Shown: positions 16,632-24,706 of the stretch, piece by piece
Layout: every line of letters starts with the position of its first letter
How positions within the stretch are numbered: the stretch's first letter is position 1
Source of the DNA: Micrococcales bacterium
Lineage (GTDB): Bacteria; Actinomycetota; Actinomycetes; Actinomycetales; Cellulomonadaceae
Assembly: GCA_009779195.1 (NCBI GenBank)
Contig: WRET01000033.1
Span: forward strand, 1-36,312
Direction: 5' to 3'
DNA: 36,312 nt
The notes under the pieces: generated by a model
Database searches by the model: none
What the model was told of the DNA's origin: nothing
The model's input: the letters and a program-made list of their open reading frames with translations, nothing else
Position numbers and translations under genes: made by a program

Positions 16632-16635
16632 GACG

Positions 16636-17403
16636 TCACGCCGGGGTGCCGCACTGGCCGCAGAAACGGGTACCAGGTGGGTTCTGGACACCGCACCCGC
16701 CGCACACGGCCGGGGCTGGCGGTGCAGGCGGCGCGGCGGCGGCCAAAGACGTGCCGCAGTTGCTGCAGAAGCTCACCGCCAGCGACTGGGGCTCGTGGCA
16801 CGACGGGCACTGCTTGAGCTGCATCGAACCGCCACAGTTGTTGCAGAAGTTGCCCGAACCGGCAGGTTTGCCGCACATGGGGCACATGGTGGTCTTCTGC
16901 TCGATGCTGCCGTGCCACACCTGGGCGTCTTTGGCAGCCTCTTTGATGTTGCGGCCGGTGGCGCTGGCGTGCTCCTTGGCGACCATGACGTTGGCGCGGG
17001 GCGCGCACTTGACGCACAGCCCTGCGTCTTCGTTCAGGCACTGGTCGCACACCCAGCTGTTACAGCCCGGGCAGCGGTGGAAGTGCTTCATCGCCTCGTT
17101 CTGGGCACGTTCGAAAGACTTCTCGTGCTCTTTGCGCCACTCCGGGCTCTTGCCGTGGTAGCGGTCGTCCATCCGGTCGATCATCGACCCGGCGGCGTAC
17201 CCGGCGTGCCCGGCGTGCCCGGTGGCCATGTAGCCCACGCCCCGGGCGGCCCCGCCCACCGTGCGCATGAGACGGCCCTTTTTGTAGGTCTTCGACGCGA
17301 TGAACGAGCTGGTGTACCCGTCGCGGCACGAGTCGCAGTCGAAGACGAACTGGAACCCGGCGTCGGCCGACTTGTCGTGGAAGTTGTTGGTGAAGGCTTG
17401 CAT
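16636..17403 (-). CDS. Multi-zinc-ribbon protein (255 aa)
   Basis: A 255-aa soluble protein with many CxxC knuckles. An N-terminal region has FDCDSC. After a Gly/Ala-rich middle (GGAARGVGYMATGHAGHAGY) and a charged helix, there is a CPGCNSWVC/CLNEDAGLCVKC module. Three C-terminal zinc ribbons follow: CPMCGKP/CNNC, CPSC/CSNC and CGGCG/CGQC. Zinc-ribbon chains of this type usually mediate protein contacts; no enzyme motif is present. The ATG has GAGGA upstream and follows the 109-aa zinc-ribbon gene by 21 bases. The function is unknown, and any catalytic role would have to come from a partner. Confidence 0.8.
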   Translation of the reverse strand: MQAFTNNFHDKSADAGFQFVFDCDSCRDGYTSSFIASKTYKKGRLMRTVGGAARGVGYMATGHAGHAGYAAGSMIDRMDDRYHGKSPEWRKEHEKSFERAQNEAMKHFHRCPGCNSWVCDQCLNEDAGLCVKCAPRANVMVAKEHASATGRNIKEAAKDAQVWHGSIEQKTTMCPMCGKPAGSGNFCNNCGGSMQLKQCPSCHEPQSLAVSFCSNCGTSLAAAAPPAPPAPAVCGGCGVQNPPGTRFCGQCGTPA

Positions 17404-17424
17404 GGGTCCTCGTCTCGCTCGGTA

Positions 17425-17754
17425 TCACTTGTCGAACTGCTGGCCGCACGATGTGCAGAAAGCGTTCTCGAAGAACTGGAACTCTTGGCAGTCTTTGTTG
17501 GGGCAGCGCAGCATCATGCCAGTGCCGCAGTGCTCGCACTTGTCCTGGACGAACGTCCACTGGCTGCACGTGGGGCAGTGGACCCACAACGGTCGCGAGC
17601 ACCCTGCGCACACCCGTTGGGACTTGTCCACAGCCCGGTGGCACGTGGGGCATGCCCAGCCGTGAGGCGCCATGGTCGCGCACGACGGGCAGGTACGTGC
17701 GTCGCCGTCGACAGGCGACCCGCACTGGGCGCATCGTTTCTTGTAGGTGGCCAC
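17425..17754 (-). CDS. Zinc-ribbon protein (109 aa)
   Basis: A small protein made almost wholly of zinc-binding knuckles: CAQCGSP/CPSC, CPTC/CAGC, CPTC/CEHC and a last CPNKDC/CTSC pair, nearly 16 cysteines in 109 residues. GTG 17754 is preceded by GGAGGAGC. It is the first of a probable three-gene group running leftward through the 255-aa zinc-ribbon protein to the membrane protein, and starts 105 bases after glgP ends in the same direction. The two zinc-ribbon neighbours share CPTC/CGxC spacing and may be paralogues. No function can be named. Confidence 0.8.
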   Translation of the reverse strand: MATYKKRCAQCGSPVDGDARTCPSCATMAPHGWACPTCHRAVDKSQRVCAGCSRPLWVHCPTCSQWTFVQDKCEHCGTGMMLRCPNKDCQEFQFFENAFCTSCGQQFDK

Positions 17755-17859
17755 TACAGCTCCTCCGACTGGCCCGGGGGTCGGGGCCTGGTGGCCACGA
17801 CGATACCAACCAGTCCCAGGGGAACGAAGTGGCCTGGTCAGAGGTGCTGTTGGGGTCTG

Positions 17860-20346
17860 TCAGACTTCTTCGATGATCGGCAGGGTGTGCCAGATACGGT
17901 TGATGTACTCACGCACAGAGCGGTCCGAGGAGAAGAACCCTGAACGCGCCACGTTGAGGATCGCTGAACGTGACCACGCCTCCTGGTCGGCGTAGGACTC
18001 CTCGACCCGCGCCTGGGCGTCCATGTACGCCGCGTAGTCGGCCAGCACCAAGAACCGGTCTTCGTGCAGCAGGTGCGCCACGACCGGTTCGAACACCGAC
18101 GACTCGCCACCGGAGAACTTCCCGGACGCGATGAGGTCGATCGCTGCCCGCAGGTCGGCGTTCTGCTCGTAGTAGGCCGACGGGTGGTAGCCAGCGGCGA
18201 CCAGGTCTTCGGCCTCAGGTTCGGTCAGGCCGAACAAGAAGAAGTTCTCGTCGCCGACCAGGCGCCGGATCTCCACGTTCGCCCCGTCGTCGGTGCCGAT
18301 GGTCAGCGCGCCGTTGAGCGCGAACTTCATGTTCCCGGTGCCGGACGCTTCTTTTCCTGCCAAGGAGATCTGCTCGGAAAGGTCCGCGGCCGGGATGATC
18401 TTCTCGGCCAAGGTCACGTTGTAGTTCGGGGGGAACGCCACGGTGAGGACCTCGGAGACCACCGGGTCGTTGTTGACCACGCGCCCCACAGCGTTGATCA
18501 GCCCGATGACCTGCTTGGCCATCCGGTACCCCGGGGCGGCTTTCGCGCCGAACACGAAGACCCTCGGCGTCACGTCCTCAGGTGCGATCACACCGGTGTT
18601 CAGCTGGTTGTACAAGGTGACGATATGCAGGAGGTTCAGCATCTGCCGCTTGTACTCGTGCAGACGTTTGACCATGACGTCGTACATACGGTCCGGGGAC
18701 AACGACATACCGTCGCGGGTGGCCAGCAACCGGGCCAGGCGGATCTTGTTGCCGCGTTTGACCTGGCGGAAACGTGCACGGAACTCGGGGTCGTCGGCCA
18801 GCGGTTCCAGCCCGACCAGCCGGTCCAGGTCGGTGACCCACCCGGTGCCGATCGCCTCGGAGATGAGCGCCGAGAGCCCTGGGTTGGCCAGGCGGACGAA
18901 CCGGCGTGGGGTGACACCGTTGGTGACGTTCGTGAACTTGTGCGGCCAGAAAGCCGAGAAGTCCGGCAGCACCTTGTCGCGCAGCAGCTGCGAGTGCAGC
19001 TCGGCCACACCGTTGACCCGAGACCCGGCGACAGTGGCCAGGTAGGCCATACGCACCGCACGGATCGGGTAGTCGGTGATGATCGACATCCGCCGCACAC
19101 GCAGCTCGTCGCCGGGGAACTGCTCGCGCACCTGGTCGAGGAAGCCGTCGTTGATCTGGTAGATGATCTCCAGGTGGCGTGGCAGCAGCCGGCCGAGCAG
19201 CTCGACGGACCACACTTCTAGCGCCTCGGGCAGCAGGGTGTGGCAGGTGTAGGCGAAGCACTTGCGGGTGATCTCCCAGGCTTCGTCCCAGTCGAAACCT
19301 TTGACGTCCACCAGCACCCGCATGAGCTCTGGCACAGCGATGACCGGGTGCGTGTCGTTGAGCTGGAAGATCACACGCTCTGGCAGGTTGCGCAGGTCGT
19401 AGTCGTCGGGCAGGACGTGGTTGACGAAGTCCGCGATCGAGCAGGCGCAGAAGAAGTACTGCTGCTGCAGCCGCAGCTCTTTGCCCTGGGGGGTCGAATC
19501 CTCGGGGTACAGCACCGCGGAGATGTTCTCGGCGAAGGTCTGGCCCTGCACCGCGGCGATGTAGTCACCGGAGTTGAAGTCGGCGAGCCTGAACGGCCGG
19601 CTCGCCCGGGCGCTCCACAGGCGCAACGTGTTGACCCGGCCGTTGCGGTACCCGGGGACCATGTAGTTGTAGGGCACCCCCAGCACGTCCCACTCGGGGA
19701 TCCACCGGCTGCGGGTGCGGCCCTTCTCGTCGGTGTAGGTCTGCGTGTGCCCACCGAAGTTCACCGCCACGGCCCGTTCGGGGTTCGGGAACTCCCACGG
19801 GTTGCCCATCGCCAACCACCGGTCCGAATGCTCTTCTTGCCATCCGTTGACGAAGTCTTGACGGAAGATCCCGTACTGGTAACGGATGCCGTAACCGATG
19901 CACGGCACCGACATCGTGGCCGCCGAGTCCAAGAAGCACGCCGCCAGCCGTCCCAGACCCCCGTTGCCCAGGCCCGGTTCGACCTCTTGGGCCCGCAGGT
20001 CGGTCAGGTTCAGGCCCAGCCGCGCCAGGCCCTCCTCGACGATGTCGTCCATGTCTGAGGCCAGCAGCGCGTTGTCCAGCTGGCGTCCCATGAGGTACTC
20101 GGCCGACAGGTAGCACACCGTCTTGGCCTGCGCCTCGTGCTGCTTGGCCAGAGTGTCCATCCAGCGGGCCTGCAGGTGGTGACGCACCGTGCGCGACAGT
20201 GCCAGGTACTGGTCGTTCTTCGTGCTGCGTACCAGTGACACACCCTGGCCGTAGTTGAGCTCGCGCATGAAGTCGGCGATAAATCCGTCGACGTTGTGCG
20301 CCGGGGCCTTGAGGTCGCGGCTGTCTGGGACGCTGGAGTCAGTCAC
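17860..20346 (-). CDS. glgP: Glycogen/starch/alpha-glucan phosphorylase
   Basis: An 828-aa GT35 phosphorylase releasing glucose-1-phosphate from glycogen. Family segments: TVCYLSAEYLMGRQL, GLGNGGLGRLAACFLDS, GYGIRYQYGIF, QLNDTHP, TNVTNGVTPRR, KRLHEYKRQ and the pyridoxal-phosphate motif EASGTGNMKFALNGAL with Lys674. Length and motifs are those of the E. coli GlgP/MalP group (about 800-830 aa), not the DUF3417-bearing type also common in actinobacteria. The start is GTG 20346 with no Shine-Dalgarno but a -10 box six bases upstream. No other glycogen gene is adjacent, so it is probably transcribed alone or leads the zinc-ribbon genes downstream. Confidence 0.96.
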   Translation of the reverse strand: MTDSSVPDSRDLKAPAHNVDGFIADFMRELNYGQGVSLVRSTKNDQYLALSRTVRHHLQARWMDTLAKQHEAQAKTVCYLSAEYLMGRQLDNALLASDMDDIVEEGLARLGLNLTDLRAQEVEPGLGNGGLGRLAACFLDSAATMSVPCIGYGIRYQYGIFRQDFVNGWQEEHSDRWLAMGNPWEFPNPERAVAVNFGGHTQTYTDEKGRTRSRWIPEWDVLGVPYNYMVPGYRNGRVNTLRLWSARASRPFRLADFNSGDYIAAVQGQTFAENISAVLYPEDSTPQGKELRLQQQYFFCACSIADFVNHVLPDDYDLRNLPERVIFQLNDTHPVIAVPELMRVLVDVKGFDWDEAWEITRKCFAYTCHTLLPEALEVWSVELLGRLLPRHLEIIYQINDGFLDQVREQFPGDELRVRRMSIITDYPIRAVRMAYLATVAGSRVNGVAELHSQLLRDKVLPDFSAFWPHKFTNVTNGVTPRRFVRLANPGLSALISEAIGTGWVTDLDRLVGLEPLADDPEFRARFRQVKRGNKIRLARLLATRDGMSLSPDRMYDVMVKRLHEYKRQMLNLLHIVTLYNQLNTGVIAPEDVTPRVFVFGAKAAPGYRMAKQVIGLINAVGRVVNNDPVVSEVLTVAFPPNYNVTLAEKIIPAADLSEQISLAGKEASGTGNMKFALNGALTIGTDDGANVEIRRLVGDENFFLFGLTEPEAEDLVAAGYHPSAYYEQNADLRAAIDLIASGKFSGGESSVFEPVVAHLLHEDRFLVLADYAAYMDAQARVEESYADQEAWSRSAILNVARSGFFSSDRSVREYINRIWHTLPIIEEV

Positions 20347-20358
20347 CAGCTCAGGCTA
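20347..20358 (-). promoter_or_regulatory. Predicted -10 box for a leaderless glgP transcript
   Basis: On the minus strand TAGCCT (plus coordinates 20353-20358) ends six bases before the GTG start, placing the transcript start at the start codon. TTGGCG at 20378-20383 is a -35 candidate at a rather long 19-base spacing. No ribosome-binding site is present between the box and the GTG. Confidence 0.4.
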
Positions 20359-20468
20359 GCTCCGCCCGCCCTGCCCTCGCCAACCCCGAGGTAGCAGCCC
20401 CAGCCTGTCGTCGCCACAGCGGCCGGCCGTCTCGCTGGCGCATCAATGGTCCGACGTGCGCCGATGCT

Positions 20469-20634
20469 TTAGGGCGTGTCTCTTAACCCCCCGTGCGAGC
20501 GCGGCGTGTCCGGTGCGTGCGCTGGCAAGGCGACGGAGAAGAGCAGCACTGGAGGTGCTGCCGACGACGACAACGCCGCCAGCGTGCGTGCCGGGCGCGT
20601 CGCGGCGTGCGGGGGGCTAAGAGACACGCCTTAG
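20469..20634. mobile_element. MITE-like element with near-identical terminal inverted repeats and TTAG duplication
   Basis: A 158-base element (20473-20630) is flanked by TTAG on both sides (20469-20472 and 20631-20634). Its ends match in 20 of 21 bases when inverted: GGCGTGTCTCTTA then A or G, then CCCCCCG. Further inward the ends remain partly complementary, and an internal hairpin GCAGCAC-tggag-GTGCTGC lies near 20545-20570. There is no transposase inside. A 4-bp YTAR-type duplication fits the IS5 group, which would supply transposase in trans. It lies between glgP and the transporter gene and fills most of that 388-base gap. Confidence 0.75.
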
Positions 20635-20734
20635 TCCTGGTCGCACGAGCCACAGGTGCGACCACGGTGCGGTGGTCCTAGCCTGCGACGGTGGACAGGC
20701 ACCTGGCCCGCGCCCCCGGCCCACGAGCGTCGTC

Positions 20735-22288
20735 ATGAGCGACGCCGCTGTGGTGCTCGTCGTGCTCGGGGTCGCTGTGGTCGCGTTCGTGTCCAACAAG
20801 GTGCCCGTCGGGGTCGTGGCAGTCGTGACGACCCTGACGTTGCTGGCCACAGGCGTCATCGACGCGCCCACAGCCCTCGGCGGGTTCGGCGACCCGGTGG
20901 TGGTGTTCATCGCGACGCTGTTCGTCGTGGCCGAGGGGCTGGAGTCGTCAGGGGTCACGGCCTGGGCAGGGCGGACGCTGACGGCGAGGGTCGGCAACCG
21001 CCGTGGCCCGCTCACCGGTGCGGTCGCGGGGCTGTCGGGGGTGATCTCGGCGCTCATCACCCCGAACGGAGCAGCTGCCACCATGCTTCCGGTGGTCACG
21101 ACCGCGGCCCGCCGCGCGGACGTCTCACCGTCGCGGCTGTTGATCCCCACGGCGTTCGGAGCCAGTGCGGGGGCGTTGCTCACCTTGGCGGGCAGCCCTG
21201 TGAACGTGCTGGTGCACGAGGCGTCGGTGGAGGCAGGCGGCGGTGGCTTCGGGTTCTTCGAGTTCGCCGGGGCGGGGGTCCCGCTGCTCGTGGGAACGGT
21301 GGTCGTCGTGGCGGTGCTGGGGCACGTCCTGCCTGACCGGGGGCCAGGCCCGCTCGTGGGGGATATCGCCGACCACGTCGACACCCTCGTCGAGCACTAC
21401 GACCTGGAGCACAGCTCCCGGGCTGCCCTTGTCGACCAGGAGGTGGGTCTGGTCGAAGTCGTCGTGCCGCCGCGCTCAGGGGCTCTCGGGCGGACGGTGT
21501 TCCCCGGGATGCAGGTCGCAGCCGACGTCACAGTCCTGGGCGTCGTGCGTCTGGGCCGTGACCTGGGGGCCCGTCACGTCCAGCTGGCCCAGGGCGACGC
21601 GCTGCTGCTGCGCGGCACGTGGTCATCGGTCGAAACCCTGGGCGAAGAGTTCCTCGTCGTCGGCGCCCCTGAGCAGCTGCGGCGTCAGCTGTCGGCGCGA
21701 CGGCCTGCCGTCACCGCGGTCGTGGTGCTGGTGGCGATGGTCGTGGCGCTCGCGTCGGGTATCACCGTCCCCGCCGTCGCAGGCCTGGCCGCAGCCGTGG
21801 CGATGGTCGCCCTGGGTGTCGTGAGACCTTCCCGCGTCTACCGTGCGATCTCCTGGCAGACCCTCGTCCTCATCGGTGCCCTCATCCCTCTGTCGGTCGC
21901 GGTCCGCGACTCAGGGGCCGCGGACCTCGTCGCCTCACGTCTCATGGATGTCGTCGGCGACAACCGCCTGCTGGCCCTGGCAGCGGTCTTCGTCCTGACC
22001 GCCGCCCTCGGCCAGGTCGTGTCCAACGCGGCCACAGTCCTGGTCGTCATCCCTGTCGCCCTGGCGGTCGCCGCCGACGCTGGCATAGGCACCCAGACCA
22101 TGCTCATGACCGTGGCCGTCGCCGGGGCCGCCTCCCTCCTGACCCCCATAGCCACCCCCGCCAACATGATCGTCATGACCCCCGGCGGCTACCGCTTCGG
22201 CGACTACTGGCGTCTGGGCGCCGTCACCATGCTCGTCTACCTCGTCGTCGCCCTGGCCGTCGTCCCCGCTCTGTGGGGCCTTGGCTAG
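20735..22288 (+). CDS. SLC13/DASS-type anion transporter with RCK_C domain
   Basis: A 517-aa membrane protein. The N-terminal half has about five to six helices including FGDPVVVFIATLFVV and SALITPNGAAATMLPVV. Residues about 220-310 are a soluble insert resembling one TrkA_C/RCK_C regulatory domain (VGLVEVVVPPRSGALGRTV ... LLLRG). The C-terminal half repeats the transport fold with GQVVSNAATVLVVIPVAL, SLLTPIATPANMIV and PGGYRFGDYWR, the family signature. Such proteins carry sulfate, phosphate or dicarboxylates with Na+; the substrate cannot be told here. I chose ATG 20735 because the upstream in-frame stretch is Pro/Arg-rich and unlike a transporter N-terminus; the ribosome-binding site is weak. 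Confidence 0.88.
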   Translation: MSDAAVVLVVLGVAVVAFVSNKVPVGVVAVVTTLTLLATGVIDAPTALGGFGDPVVVFIATLFVVAEGLESSGVTAWAGRTLTARVGNRRGPLTGAVAGLSGVISALITPNGAAATMLPVVTTAARRADVSPSRLLIPTAFGASAGALLTLAGSPVNVLVHEASVEAGGGGFGFFEFAGAGVPLLVGTVVVVAVLGHVLPDRGPGPLVGDIADHVDTLVEHYDLEHSSRAALVDQEVGLVEVVVPPRSGALGRTVFPGMQVAADVTVLGVVRLGRDLGARHVQLAQGDALLLRGTWSSVETLGEEFLVVGAPEQLRRQLSARRPAVTAVVVLVAMVVALASGITVPAVAGLAAAVAMVALGVVRPSRVYRAISWQTLVLIGALIPLSVAVRDSGAADLVASRLMDVVGDNRLLALAAVFVLTAALGQVVSNAATVLVVIPVALAVAADAGIGTQTMLMTVAVAGAASLLTPIATPANMIVMTPGGYRFGDYWRLGAVTMLVYLVVALAVVPALWGLG

Positions 22289-22318
22289 GACGCGCTTCGT
22301 CCCCTGGCAAGGTCCGGG

Positions 22319-22487
22319 CGAGACAGTGGGGACGGTGGGAGACAGTGGGGACGGTTCCTGCTGTCTTGCCTGCTGCGCCGTCCGACGGTGGGAGACAGTG
22401 GGGACGGTTCCTGCTGTCTTGCCTGCTGCGCCGTCCCACGGCGCAGTCGGCAAGACTGAGGAACCGTCCCCACTGTCTCCCACCGTC
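22319..22487. repeat. REP-like cluster: perfect 53-bp tandem duplication plus inverted copy
   Basis: A truncated unit (22319-22336) precedes two identical 53-base units at 22331-22383 and 22384-22436, each beginning GACGGTGGGAGACAGTGGGG. An inverted copy at about 22450-22487 (CAAGACTGAGGAACCGTCCC then onward) is complementary to unit 2 over almost 37 bases, so the locus can form a long hairpin or cruciform. Individual units also form small hairpins (GACAG/CTGTC). The cluster occupies the gap between the transporter and the next gene and could act as a terminator or insulator. Confidence 0.85.
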
Positions 22488-22551
22488 TCTCTCGGTTCAC
22501 GTGGGCCGCGGAAGGTAGTGTGAGCGGCAACCGGACGAAAGGGGCATACCC

Positions 22552-23040
22552 GTGGCAAGCAACGACGACCCGTTCGCAGCGTTGGAGAGCTTCGGTGGGT
22601 TCTTGGGTGGGCTCGCCCGTAGCGCCATCCCGCAAGACACCCCCGAGGGCCAGATGCTGGCGGCACAGTCGCAGCTGTCTGACCTGCGCAAGCAGGAGAA
22701 CGAGCTGTTGCTCCAGATCGGCCGGGAGGCGTACCGGCGTGACCCGTCGGCGTGGTCGCAAGACGCCCGGCTGCAGCTGATCGCGCAGAACGTCGCCGCG
22801 GCCGAAGGTGCGCTCACCGCGGCCAACACCGCCAAAGACCAGGCGGAGGCCGCCCAGGCCATCGAAGACGCCAAGGGACGCTGCCCCAGCTGCCGCCACA
22901 AGAACCCCGAGGAGGTGCGGTTCTGCCAGAAGTGCGGCACATCCCTGGCTGCGACCGCCCCCCAGCTGTGCGCCTGCGGTGTCGAGCTGGCCCCTGACGT
23001 CCGCTTCTGCGGCAGCTGCGGTGCCCGACGCGAAGGGTGA
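22552..23040 (+). CDS. Zinc-ribbon protein with N-terminal helical region (162 aa)
   Basis: The N-terminal 105 residues are helical and probably coiled coil (AQSQLSDLRKQENELLLQIG and AAAEGALTAANTAKDQAEA). They are followed by two zinc ribbons: CPSCRHKN/CQKCGTS and CACGVEL/CGSCGAR. The start is GTG 22552 with GAAAGGGG upstream. A TAGTGT box at 22516-22521 with CGGTTC 17 bases before it may be its promoter, right beside the REP cluster. No catalytic motif is present. The C-terminal ribbons resemble those of the zinc-ribbon genes at 16.6-17.8 kb and may belong to the same functional set. Confidence 0.8.
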   Translation: MASNDDPFAALESFGGFLGGLARSAIPQDTPEGQMLAAQSQLSDLRKQENELLLQIGREAYRRDPSAWSQDARLQLIAQNVAAAEGALTAANTAKDQAEAAQAIEDAKGRCPSCRHKNPEEVRFCQKCGTSLAATAPQLCACGVELAPDVRFCGSCGARREG

Positions 23041-23054
23041 CCCGCTGGAGAGCG

Positions 23055-23093
23055 GCGGTCGTGCCACTCGGGCACAGCCACGTGGACGACCGC
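23055..23093 (+). terminator. Possible structured terminator after the zinc-ribbon gene
   Basis: GCGGTCGT (23055-23062) pairs with ACGACCGC (23086-23093), and an inner GTGCC-actcg-GGCAC stem sits within the loop. There is no T-run, so intrinsic termination is uncertain; position 15 bases after the stop codon is the main support. Confidence 0.3.
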
Positions 23094-23184
23094 TGGCTTG
23101 TTGCCAGAGCCGACCTGGTGCTCTGACGGGCAGCCGGTTCGGGGCGGTCCTACACTGGCTGGGCCTGCTCGGGTTGGAGGGCCG

Positions 23185-23643
23185 ATGCCGACCGTTGATT
23201 TCCACGAGGTTTCTGTCGAGGGTCTCCAGTCGTCGCCTGTGGCGCAGGCTCTGGCGGGGATGCGCGCCAACGAGGCGCGCTACTTCCACAACAAGTACGA
23301 CCACGACTTCACCGTCGTACCTGCCGCCGAAAGCCTGGACGCCGTCGCCTACGTCAGCCGCATCCTGCGCGAAGAACGAGGGATCGAGATCGGCGCCGAA
23401 CCGCTGCAGACGTCACAGTTCCAGGTCGCTGGCATCAAGTTCACCTACGTGTTCTACGCTGATGGCCTGGCCATCAACGTCATGTACACCGTCGACGACG
23501 CCGGCAAACGTGCTGTCGGGTTCAAGCTGTCCGACGGCATGGACATCCCCGCCGAGCTGTCGGCGTTCAAGTTCGCCCGCCAGCGTTCCAAGCTCGCCGG
23601 AACCATCCGAGGCTCCTTCTTCGTCATCAAGGGCGAGTACTGA
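23185..23643 (+). CDS. Hypothetical protein (152 aa)
   Basis: A soluble alpha/beta protein without signal peptide or membrane helices. The N-terminus MPTVDFHEVSVEGL and the segments QFQVAGIKFTYVFYADG and GTIRGSFFVIKGEY read like a compact small domain, but I recognise no family. I chose ATG 23185 because GGAGG lies just upstream; the longer reading from 23098 is Pro/Gly-rich and lacks a start signal. TACACT at 23151-23156 is a -10 candidate. It stands alone between the zinc-ribbon gene and the convergent TPM-like gene. Confidence 0.75.
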   Translation: MPTVDFHEVSVEGLQSSPVAQALAGMRANEARYFHNKYDHDFTVVPAAESLDAVAYVSRILREERGIEIGAEPLQTSQFQVAGIKFTYVFYADGLAINVMYTVDDAGKRAVGFKLSDGMDIPAELSAFKFARQRSKLAGTIRGSFFVIKGEY

Positions 23644-23758
23644 GCCTGGACCCACCACTGACTGAACGCGCTGAGCGACGAACGCGACGGCCGTCTACCG
23701 CATCAAGCCACCGACCACCACCGACGCCGGCCCGAACGTCCTGGTCATCAGGTCGCGA

Positions 23759-24706
23759 TCAGCCTCGACCGCCCCCGGACGAAGAACCGCCTCCGCCGCC
23801 TCCTCCGCCGCCGCCGGACGAAAAACCGCTACTGCTGCTCGACGACTGGGGTGGGTTGTAGGTCTTTGAGGTGCGCGTGCCGGTGACAGTTCTTTGGATC
23901 TGGGAGACATCGACGGCGACAGCGGCGATCTTCCCGCCGCTCTGCACCGCCCAGGAGATCGAGTATCGCTTTCTGATAACCAAGAAAAAGATCGTGATCG
24001 CGACAGCCGAGATCAGGAATATCACGACCATGAGAAACGGAGAGAACACACCAAAGCTCCGCAGCTCGTAGATCGACCGGTCCAACATGACGTCCATACG
24101 GTGGTAGACGAGGCGGTCTGTGCCCAACGGCACCCGTTGTCTTGAGGTCTCGAAGATACGGTTTTTTACACGGCTCGTGAAAAAGTTGTCTGCGGTCCGG
24201 CCGTGGGAGGTGATCCACGTGAACGGAACGGGATCCTGGATGTCCATGACGTACGTGACACCTTCGGGGCCCGAGCGACGGTTGTGGGAAGTTGTCCCCA
24301 GGGCTTCGTCCAGTATGACGTCGTTGTACGCGGTCAGTCGTTGCTCGCAGAGGTCGTCCGAGTCCCTGGGGGGGCACTTGTCGTTCACCAGCTCGATCCG
24401 CAGGTACTCTAGGTTCAGCTTTTTCCCGATCTCGACGGCCTTGGCCGTCAGCGCTGCGACCTCTTCTTCTGTGAGGTCTCTCTCGAGGCCTTTGGTGCTG
24501 GCCCCTTCCTGCTGCGAGAGTGTCACGATATCGACGTTCTTCGCGGAGAAGCTGTCATTTCGGGGGAGCATGTTCTGGGCGATGAACACGCTACCGAGGA
24601 CGTAGGTCACGAAGAAGAACACGGCGGAGAGAGCCGAGACGATACCGATGTACACCGCGGCCTTGCTGCCGGAGGCGTTACCCGAGACTTGTTCTAGCGA
24701 TATCAT
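23759..24706 (-). CDS. TPM-like membrane protein (YdjH-like)
   Basis: A 315-aa protein with a membrane helix at about 17-42 and an extracytoplasmic region of about 180 residues. That region has LTEEEVAALTAKAVEIGKKL, AYNDVILDE and GVTYVMDIQDPVPFTWITS, a pattern reminiscent of TPM (YgcG/TLP18.3) domains. A second helix at about 226-248 and a C-terminal tail that becomes Ser/Gly-only (SSSGFSSGGGGGG...GGGRG) complete the usual TPM-protein layout. Its ATG overlaps the stop of the zinc-ribbon gene (TGATG). In Bacillus subtilis, YdjH (TPM) and YdjG (zinc ribbon) are encoded together and act at the membrane with PspA. Codon use here looks less GC-rich than in flanking genes. The TPM assignment is moderate. 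Confidence 0.7.
   Translation of the reverse strand: MISLEQVSGNASGSKAAVYIGIVSALSAVFFFVTYVLGSVFIAQNMLPRNDSFSAKNVDIVTLSQQEGASTKGLERDLTEEEVAALTAKAVEIGKKLNLEYLRIELVNDKCPPRDSDDLCEQRLTAYNDVILDEALGTTSHNRRSGPEGVTYVMDIQDPVPFTWITSHGRTADNFFTSRVKNRIFETSRQRVPLGTDRLVYHRMDVMLDRSIYELRSFGVFSPFLMVVIFLISAVAITIFFLVIRKRYSISWAVQSGGKIAAVAVDVSQIQRTVTGTRTSKTYNPPQSSSSSSGFSSGGGGGGGGGGSSSGGGRG

Noticed and set aside
22319..22487. CRISPR array
   Set aside because: Units are directly adjacent with no unique spacers, mixed orientation, and no cas genes.
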